Assembly: GCA_034431435.1 (NCBI GenBank)
Contig: DAOUDG010000084.1
Coordinates: 97,022 to 161,021 of the forward strand
Direction of reading: 5' to 3'
Source of the DNA: JAHCIE01 sp034431435
GTDB lineage: Bacteria > Chloroflexota > Anaerolineae > Epilineales > JAHCIE01
Length of the DNA: 64,000 nt
Under the pieces are notes generated by a model. The model worked only from the letters and a program-made list of their open reading frames with translations. It was not told the origin of the DNA and made no database searches. The first letter of the stretch is position 1, and each line of letters opens with the position of its first letter. The translations under genes and the position numbers were made by a program. Shown here piece after piece: positions 58,715-64,000 of the stretch.

Positions 58715-59113
58715 TCACGCCGACCCTGGTGGCTCGGCCACGGTCAGGGCGACCTTGATGCGATAGCGACCGTCGACGCCGCGACGCAGGATGTAATGGG
58801 AGCGCTCGCGGGACTTCTCCACGCCGTCGGCGTCCACCGCTGACCACGCCACGTCTACGGCCGTCAGTCGTTCGCCGAGCCGCTGCACCCCGCCCAATGT
58901 CGGCCGCGTCGCCATGAGGCCCTGCGCCCGATACCACTCCACCGCCTGCGAGAAGAACGCCTGCACCTCGCCAATCTCGGCGACGGGCATGGTTGCCTCG
59001 TCGGCCAGCACCAGGGCGGGCGGCTCCCAACTGTCGGCAATGACCACCAGGTCTCCCTCGCTCAACGCGCTGCCGTAGCGCGCCAGGAATTGCAGAATCG
59101 TCTCATCGCCCAT
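58715..59113 (-). CDS. NTF2/SnoaL-like protein
   Basis: 132 residues from ATG 59111-59113. ILQFLARYGSALSEGDLVVI, ALVLADEATMPVAEIGEVQA and SHYILRRGVDGRYRIKVAL are typical of SnoaL-like (DUF4440-like) folds, which are small cone-shaped barrels. No signal peptide, so it is cytoplasmic. No catalytic assignment possible. Divergent from the adenylate cyclase gene. Confidence 0.7.
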   Translation of the reverse strand: MGDETILQFLARYGSALSEGDLVVIADSWEPPALVLADEATMPVAEIGEVQAFFSQAVEWYRAQGLMATRPTLGGVQRLGERLTAVDVAWSAVDADGVEKSRERSHYILRRGVDGRYRIKVALTVAEPPGSA

Positions 59114-59226
59114 AGAGTCTCCTCCCCAGCCGGGACTATCGCCATGCCGTGGCCCGCCCCGGTTGACGCCACCCCGCGCCCCGCCTAACATTGACGCCTT
59201 AGCCGAGGCACGGAGGCAAGGTTAGC

Positions 59227-60462
59227 ATGGACCGGATGTCGATGCAACGCCGTCTGCTGGGCGTTGCCCGGATTGGGGCCGACCCCAGTGATAGCGATGA
59301 CGCGCGCCTGGAGAAGTCGCTGCTCGTCCTGTCCTCGCTGATGATGGCGTGCATGGGCGTCGGCTGGGGTGTCGTGTACGCGGCGCTGGGCGCGCCTCTG
59401 GCCGCCGCTATTCCCCTGGCCTACGCCGTCTTCTCCTTCACCAGCCTTGCCATCTTCTCCCGCACGCGGCGCTATGACTTCTTCCGCACCAGCCAGCTGT
59501 GCGCGTCGCTGCTTCTGCCCTTCTTGCTACTCATCGCCCTCGGCGGCTTCGCCAATTCCAGCGCCGTGGTCCTGTGGTCGCTGACATCGCCGCTGGGCGC
59601 GCTCGTCTTCGCGGGACGGCGGCAGGCGGTGCGCTGGTTTCTGGCCTACCTTGCCCTTGTCGCCGCCAGCGCGGTGTGGTCCGCGTTCTCTGCGACGCCC
59701 GCTGCCCTGCCCCCCATCGCGGTCACGATCTTCTTTGCCCTGAACATCAGTGGGGTGTCGGTGGTCGTCTTCGTGCTGCTTGAATACTTCGTCGCTCAGA
59801 AAGATACCTCGCTCTACCTGCTCGGCGTCGAGCGGCGCAAGTCCGAGGCGCTGCTACTGAACATCCTCCCCCGCGAGATCGCCGATATCCTCAAGAACGA
59901 GAACCGCATCGTTGCCGACTACTACGACGGGGCCAGCATCCTGTTCGCCGACGTCGTGAACTTCACGCCGTTGTCGGCGAATATGACGCCGACGGAGCTG
60001 GTAACGCTGCTCGACGACGTGTTCTCCGCCTTCGACGGCATGGTCGAGCGTCTGGGCGTGGAGAAGATCAAGACCATCGGCGACTGCTACATGGTGGCGG
60101 CGGGTATCCCCACCCGCCGCGACGACCACGCCCAGGCCCTGGCCCGCCTGGCGCTAGAGATGCGCGACTACGTCAGTCAGCACGAGTTTCTGGGCCGACA
60201 TCTGGTCTTCCGCATTGGCCTCAACTCCGGCCCGGTGGTGGCGGGCGTCATTGGGCGCAAGAAGTTTAGCTACGACCTGTGGGGGGACGCCGTCAACACG
60301 GCCAGCCGCATGGAGTCCCACGGCCAGGCGGGTATCATCCAGCTCACCGCCGCCACCCATGCCCTGATTCACGACGACTTCGTGTGCGAGCCAGCGGGGA
60401 CTATCGCCGTGAAGGGCAAGGGGATGATGGAGGTGTGGCATCTCATCGGCGCGCGGCCCTAG
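59227..60462 (+). CDS. Membrane adenylate cyclase (class III)
   Basis: 411 residues. Six hydrophobic helices, ~30-190, then a short helical linker (LLGVERRKSEALLLNILPRE) and a class III catalytic domain ~235-405: metal Asp in SILFADVVNFTPLSANMTPT, Lys in EKIKTIGDCYMVAAGIP and the second Asp/Asn-Arg in SYDLWGDAVNTASRMESHG. The Lys/Asp pair matches adenine rather than guanine selection. It makes cAMP; the membrane part may sense something. Short stop-to-end overlap spacing (6 bp) with the convergent AlaX-like gene. Confidence 0.92.
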   Translation: MDRMSMQRRLLGVARIGADPSDSDDARLEKSLLVLSSLMMACMGVGWGVVYAALGAPLAAAIPLAYAVFSFTSLAIFSRTRRYDFFRTSQLCASLLLPFLLLIALGGFANSSAVVLWSLTSPLGALVFAGRRQAVRWFLAYLALVAASAVWSAFSATPAALPPIAVTIFFALNISGVSVVVFVLLEYFVAQKDTSLYLLGVERRKSEALLLNILPREIADILKNENRIVADYYDGASILFADVVNFTPLSANMTPTELVTLLDDVFSAFDGMVERLGVEKIKTIGDCYMVAAGIPTRRDDHAQALARLALEMRDYVSQHEFLGRHLVFRIGLNSGPVVAGVIGRKKFSYDLWGDAVNTASRMESHGQAGIIQLTAATHALIHDDFVCEPAGTIAVKGKGMMEVWHLIGARP

Positions 60463-60468
60463 CGGGGG

Positions 60469-61203
60469 TCAATCGTCCAGCCGCACGTACAGCCGCTTGT
60501 TGATGCGGCCCTTGTTGTCGGTGCGGGTGATGCGAAAATGGCCCACCTCGGCCGTCGTCGCGACGTGCGTTCCGCCGCACGCCTGGGCGTCGAAGCCCAC
60601 AATCTCGACGACGCGCACTCGCCCATCGACAACGGGCGGCTCGGCCGTCAGGGTACGGCGCAGGTCGTCGCGTTGGCGGAACTCGGCCTCGCTAATGGTG
60701 TAGGCTGTGAGGGCGCGATTCTCGGCCAGGACCGCGTTGACCTTCGCTTCCACCTCGGCCACCACCGCCGGCGAGAACCCCTCCCACTTGAAGTCGATGC
60801 GCGACGAGTCCTCGCCAATCTGCACGCCGGTGATCCGCGCCCCATAGTCGCGCAGCGCAATCGTATTGACAACATGCAGGACGGTGTGGTAACGAGTCAG
60901 GGCCAGCCGTCGCGACCCATCGACCGTCAACCGTGCCCGGCGGCCCACGCTGTCAGGCGGCGGTGGCGGCTCGGTCGCGTGCCATATCACGCCGTCGGCG
61001 TCGGCCTGGGCCGTCACGACCCGCAGGTCGGGGCCGTCGGCCAGGGTGACCTGGCCGACATCGGCGGGCTGACCGCCGCCACCTGGGTAGAAGGGCGAGC
61101 GGTCGAAGGCCAGGGCGTCGTCGCGGGCGGCAACGACGGTGGCGTCGGCCGCTAACAGGTGATTCTCGTCCAGGTACAGGCGCACCGTGCGGGGGACGTT
61201 CAT
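60469..61203 (-). CDS. AlaX-like alanyl-tRNA editing protein
   Basis: 244 residues from ATG 61201-61203, which overlaps the hydrolase stop (ATGA). FDRSPFYPGGGGQPADVGQV is the alanyl-tRNA synthetase-like second-domain start; the editing zinc site is HTVLH (LTRYHTVLHVVNTIAL) plus CGGTHV near the C-terminus. It resembles the standalone editing domain of AlaRS that clears Ser-tRNA(Ala). Last gene of a six-gene minus-strand group. Confidence 0.88.
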   Translation of the reverse strand: MNVPRTVRLYLDENHLLAADATVVAARDDALAFDRSPFYPGGGGQPADVGQVTLADGPDLRVVTAQADADGVIWHATEPPPPPDSVGRRARLTVDGSRRLALTRYHTVLHVVNTIALRDYGARITGVQIGEDSSRIDFKWEGFSPAVVAEVEAKVNAVLAENRALTAYTISEAEFRQRDDLRRTLTAEPPVVDGRVRVVEIVGFDAQACGGTHVATTAEVGHFRITRTDNKGRINKRLYVRLDD

Positions 61204-61976
61204 GGCGAGCCGAGCGGGTCGAAGTAGGCGTTGATCGCCTCGGCCACCTCGCGCGGGCGGGTGATGGTTGGCACGTGGCCCGCGCCGTGGACGATGTGCA
61301 GGTGGCTGCCCGCTATCTGCGCGGCGAGCCACTCCGACGACGCCAGGGGCACGATGGCATCGGCGTCGCCGTGGAGGAGAAGCGTGGGATGCTGGATCTG
61401 GCTCACCTGTGGACGCAGGTCTACCCCCTCCAGGCGCTCGTAGAGGCGGATGGCCGCCGCCTGCGAGGCGCGCGCCAGAATCATCCGCCCCCAGTGGCGC
61501 AGCGGTTCGCTGTCCGGCTCCGGCAGGCAGGTATCGACGAACCGTGCCACGGTCCCTGGGTAGTCGGCTTGCAGCGCCCGCACGAAGGGGGCCGGCGCGT
61601 CCGACTGGGGACGCTGGTAGACGCCGTCCACCAGGACGAGGCCCTGGAAGCGCTGGGGCTGCTCAAGCGCGGCCTGGAGCGCGACCGCCGCGCCCGACGA
61701 CTCGGCGGCGAGGACGCAGCGCTCGATGCCCAGGGCGTCGAGGACGGCGAATACGTCGGACACCAGCGTGGCAAAGGTGATCGACTCGGGTGGAGCGAGG
61801 CTCACCCCGCAGCCGCGATGATCGTAGGCCACCGTCCGCCACGTCGGGCTGAGATACGCGAACGGCTCGGCCCATAGTTCCCAACTGCCGGTCCAGCCGC
61901 CCATCGCAACGAGGCTACGGGGAGCCGCGCCGAAGGTAGCCACGTACAGCGTGGCGTCAGTCACGGGGATGAACAT
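61200..61976 (-). CDS. Alpha/beta hydrolase
   Basis: 258 residues. SLVAMGGWTGSWELWAEPFA, AYDHRGCGVSLAPPE, nucleophile elbow AESSGAAVALQAAL (Ser in G-x-S-x-G-like A-E-S-S-G), LLLHGDADAIVPLASSEW (Asp) and HIVHGAGHVPTITRP (His). General alpha/beta hydrolase, probably an esterase or lactonase; substrate unknown. Coupled with the AlaX-like gene downstream. Confidence 0.88.
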   Translation of the reverse strand: MFIPVTDATLYVATFGAAPRSLVAMGGWTGSWELWAEPFAYLSPTWRTVAYDHRGCGVSLAPPESITFATLVSDVFAVLDALGIERCVLAAESSGAAVALQAALEQPQRFQGLVLVDGVYQRPQSDAPAPFVRALQADYPGTVARFVDTCLPEPDSEPLRHWGRMILARASQAAAIRLYERLEGVDLRPQVSQIQHPTLLLHGDADAIVPLASSEWLAAQIAGSHLHIVHGAGHVPTITRPREVAEAINAYFDPLGSP

Positions 61977-61991
61977 GAGGCGCTCCGTAGG

Positions 61992-62414
61992 TCAGCGGTG
62001 GATGGCGTCCAGAGTTATGCGCGTCGCGTGGATGCGGCAGATAACTCGCGTCTCCTGGTCGCGCTTCTCGACGGGATACACGTAGCCGTAGAACTGCGGG
62101 TGGCGCGTGTACTGGCGGGTGATGGCGTCGAGGTGGTCGAGCGCGCCCTCCGTCACCAACTCCGCCTCCCCGCGAATCGCCAGAAAGCGCGAGGTGTCGT
62201 CGGGGTCGACGATGAGCAGCGTAACCTTCGGGTTGGCGGTCATGTTGCGGCCCTTCTGCCGCTCCAGTGACGTGTTGACGCAGGCGCACTCGCCGTCGTA
62301 GTCGCACCAGACCAGGCTAGACTGCGGCTGGCCGTCGGGCATCATCGTCGTCAGCACGCCGTGAACCGGGCGCGTCAGCAGATCGAGGTGGGATGCGGGG
62401 ATGTCGATGGCCAT
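61992..62414 (-). CDS. PPOX-class flavin/F420 oxidoreductase-like protein
   Basis: 140 residues from ATG 62412-62414. Split-barrel fold: LTTMMPDGQPQSSLVWCDYD, QKGRNMTANPKVTLLIVDPD (the -R-N-x-x-x-N-P-K/R motif) and FLAIRGEAELVTEGALDHLD. These are typical of the TIGR03618-type PPOX group that binds F420 or FMN. Paralogous to the next gene upstream. Role unknown. Confidence 0.82.
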   Translation of the reverse strand: MAIDIPASHLDLLTRPVHGVLTTMMPDGQPQSSLVWCDYDGECACVNTSLERQKGRNMTANPKVTLLIVDPDDTSRFLAIRGEAELVTEGALDHLDAITRQYTRHPQFYGYVYPVEKRDQETRVICRIHATRITLDAIHR

Positions 62415-62428
62415 ACGGGCCTCCCCTC

Positions 62429-62854
62429 TCACTTGTGGGCGTCGAGGGCGACGACGTGGGTAGGGAGAATCTTGCACAACACGGGCGTCTCGCGCTCCTG
62501 CAACTCGGCGGGGACGCAGCCGCCAAAGTACGGCGTCCGCCCGGTGTACAGCTCGCTCAGCGCGTCGAGATGGGCCAGCGCGCCATCCTCCGTCATCTCC
62601 ACCACGCGCCCCCGGACCTCAAGGGCACGCAGCGTGTCGCGCGGGTCGTAGGCCAGCAGCGTGACGCGCGGGTTGGCGCGCATGTTGCGCTCCTTCTGAA
62701 AGCCACGCATGGTGTTGACCATGAGGTACGTGCCGTCGAAGTTGCACCACACGACCGTAGTCTGGGGTTGGCCGTCGGGCATGACAGTGGTCAGCGCGGC
62801 CACGCGCGGACCGTTGAGCAGGTCGCGGTGGGAGTCGGGGATGAGGCTGGTCAT
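62429..62854 (-). CDS. PPOX-class flavin/F420 oxidoreductase-like protein (paralog)
   Basis: 141 residues from ATG 62852-62854. Same fold as its neighbour: LTTVMPDGQPQTTVVWCNFD, QKERNMRANPRVTLLAYDPR, ALEVRGRVVEMTEDGALAHL. About half of the positions agree over the shared blocks, suggesting a tandem duplication followed by divergence. 8 bp after the DinB gene and 14 bp before the paralog. Confidence 0.82.
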   Translation of the reverse strand: MTSLIPDSHRDLLNGPRVAALTTVMPDGQPQTTVVWCNFDGTYLMVNTMRGFQKERNMRANPRVTLLAYDPRDTLRALEVRGRVVEMTEDGALAHLDALSELYTGRTPYFGGCVPAELQERETPVLCKILPTHVVALDAHK

Positions 62855-62862
62855 TGGTAGGT

Positions 62863-63402
62863 TCAACCTTCGCAGTAGCGGCGGCGGGGCGATGGCTCTG
62901 GCCGATAGGGCGCCTCGTCGTCGATGTTGCCGACGAAGTCGGGCAGGTCGGGCTGGCCAAGTAACTGGCGAATCGCCATATTCTCGCCGGTGTGATACCA
63001 GTAGTGGCAGGTGGTGCGCAGTAGCAGGTTGCCCAGGGTCACCAGGAAGTCGCTGCCCGTCACAAAGGGGCGGTGCATTGTCAGCGCATCGGTCGTCAAC
63101 GTGTCCAGCCAGGGGTCGGCGGCCTGGGTGATGGTCTGCCACGCCTGCCACACCTCGGCCAGGGGCGGCTCACAGGCGGGCGCGCCGTAGCGGAACTGCT
63201 CGTTGAGGTGGGGCAGCAGCACCCGGCCCTGGCCGACGGTCAGCCAGTAACGCTGCTCCTGCCAGGCCATGTGGCCGATGTTCCAACCGATGCAGTTCAC
63301 AGGCAGGAGACGGCGACGGGCGTCCTCATCGGTGACGCCATCCAGGGCACGCCGGAACTCGCTGCGGGCGAAGCGCAATTGTTCCACCAGGGGGTGGGGC
63401 AT
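62863..63402 (-). CDS. DinB-like protein
   Basis: 179 residues. Four-helix DinB fold: EQLRFARSEFRRALDGVTDE, GWNIGHMAWQEQRYW (first metal His), and TTCHYWYHTGENMAIRQLLG (second His pair). The three His (NIGH, CHYW, YHTGEN) form the usual metal site. DinB/YfiT proteins include mycothiol- or bacillithiol-dependent enzymes. 6 bp after the ferredoxin-type gene. Confidence 0.85.
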   Translation of the reverse strand: MPHPLVEQLRFARSEFRRALDGVTDEDARRRLLPVNCIGWNIGHMAWQEQRYWLTVGQGRVLLPHLNEQFRYGAPACEPPLAEVWQAWQTITQAADPWLDTLTTDALTMHRPFVTGSDFLVTLGNLLLRTTCHYWYHTGENMAIRQLLGQPDLPDFVGNIDDEAPYRPEPSPRRRYCEG

Positions 63403-63408
63403 AGTGTC

Positions 63409-64000
63409 CTACACGATCTCGGCCGTCTGGCCGGACGAGGCGCGGGCGGTGGCGCTGATGGCGTTCAGGAAGGCGGACTTGAGGGGGGCGATGGCGTTGA
63501 CGACCTGGGGCGCGGGCGTCTTCTCGACGGCCTGCACGACGCGAGCCAGGGCGTGCGGCCCCCACCCCTCCAAGTTGTCCACCAGCAGGTCGCCCAGCTT
63601 GCCGCGCTCAATCGCCATCGCCACGATGCGGTCGAAGGTTGTCTCCGGCGTGAAGACGCGCCGCGCGCGGGGTTGCATGGACAGCGCGTCGCGCTTGCAG
63701 CGCGTGTAGCAGATGCCGCAGCCCAGGCACAGGTCGGCGTCGCGCACCGCCCACTTGCGCACGTGGCCGTTGCGCTCGCCGACGGCGATGCTGATGGCGT
63801 TGACCGGGCAGACCTTGACGCAGCGGGTGCAGCCGTTGCATCGCTCGGTGTCGATAGCCGAGATCCAGTTGGAGGTGACGACGGCATTGCGCAGGTCGAA
63901 GCGGCGGATGGCGTTCATCATGCCGCATGAGCAACCGCAGCAGTTGCAGATGTAGCTCACGTCGCGCTGGACGTTGTCGCCGGTTTGTGCCAACCCGGCC
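63409..64000 (-). CDS. 4Fe-4S dicluster protein, partial at N-terminus
   Basis: At least 197 residues; the frame remains open to the right edge, so the true start may lie outside. An apparent TTG at 63991-63993 is not convincing. Cys sites: CNCCGCSCGMM at the N-terminus, then two ferredoxin motifs CNGCTRCVKVCPVNAIS and CLGCGICYTRCKRDAL (CxxCxxCxxxC-type). C-terminal 75 residues (FDRIVAMAIERGKLGDLLVD) have no cysteine. A cytoplasmic electron carrier is expected. First visible gene of the minus-strand group DinB-PPOX-PPOX-hydrolase-AlaX. Confidence 0.85.
   Translation of the reverse strand, partial: AGLAQTGDNVQRDVSYICNCCGCSCGMMNAIRRFDLRNAVVTSNWISAIDTERCNGCTRCVKVCPVNAISIAVGERNGHVRKWAVRDADLCLGCGICYTRCKRDALSMQPRARRVFTPETTFDRIVAMAIERGKLGDLLVDNLEGWGPHALARVVQAVEKTPAPQVVNAIAPLKSAFLNAISATARASSGQTAEIV

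Noticed and set aside
63409..63993. TTG at 63991-63993 as start of the ferredoxin-type gene
   Set aside because: Frame stays open to the edge of the window and no ribosome site is visible, so the gene is treated as partial.
1..64000. tRNA, rRNA, tmRNA or RNase P RNA genes
   Set aside because: No T-loop-like GTTCGA-containing cloverleaf or conserved rRNA stretch was found by reading; a covariance search would settle it.

Overview
The window is 64 kb of GC-rich chromosome with closely packed genes. The gene set (short YidC with Jag, an LPxTG-like tail, a MurA with Asp at the Cys115 position, a MurJ flippase, TACAAT/TATAAT promoters with little or no leader, extracytoplasmic beta-propeller and chagasin-type proteins, dispersed intergenic hairpins) suggests a Chloroflexota-like bacterium. 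That placement is inference from gene content; no rRNA is present to confirm it. I saw no rRNA, tRNA, CRISPR array, insertion sequence or prophage.

Layout. 1-3.4 kb (- strand): a partner-switching pair (GAF-domain protein cut by the window edge, STAS protein), an MFS transporter and a secreted protein with two chagasin-like domains. 3.6-7.5 kb (-): a small sugar-polymer operon (GT2, DegT aminotransferase, SMR-like membrane protein, Wzy/O-antigen-ligase-like protein). 7.5-14.1 kb: housekeeping genes (SppA, glutamine-amidotransferase-like hydrolase, MGDG-synthase-like glycosyltransferase, DUF951, M50 protease, HD protein, TyrA-like dehydrogenase, GIY-YIG protein). 14.2-26.6 kb (+): a surface-glycan export locus with the ABC transporter Wzm/Wzt, seven glycosyltransferases and three proteins sharing an unnamed W-Y-V/I-x-P motif followed by coiled coil; most genes overlap at ATGA.

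26.7-31.2 kb (-): YdeI-like protein plus a possible catabolic operon (sugar isomerase, asparaginase, MBL hydrolase, SDR). 31.3-47.8 kb: MutY, a nucleotidyltransferase-like protein, an M20 peptidase, an MFS exporter, a secreted sugar dehydrogenase, a membrane DnaJ-domain protein, a PcrA/UvrD helicase interrupted by a 371-residue intein, Ndk, Fe-alcohol dehydrogenase, a glutamine-synthetase-family enzyme, an S41 peptidase lacking the usual Lys, and a SAM hydroxide adenosyltransferase. 48.0-55.2 kb (+): murA, rpmH, rnpA, yidD, yidC, jag, a PfkB kinase, parA, parB and a methyltransferase, which is the conserved replication-origin-proximal cluster, here without dnaA. 55.3-64 kb: an LPTTG-tailed secreted protein, MurJ, a META-domain lipoprotein, an NTF2-like protein, a membrane adenylate cyclase, and a minus-strand operon (ferredoxin-type protein, DinB, two flavin/F420-type oxidases, alpha/beta hydrolase, AlaX-like editing protein).

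Two families of intergenic inverted repeats recur at gene ends. One consists of hairpins built from a short reiterated word; the other has an 8-bp stem and 6-nt loop with a CCCCTAC-type flank. Several copies appear to supply the stop codon, and one is translated as the N-terminus of the Wzy-like protein. The most interesting signals are the shared W-Y domain of the glycan locus, the repeat families at stop codons, the helicase intein, and three enzymes with a changed key residue (MurA, S41 peptidase, TyrA).
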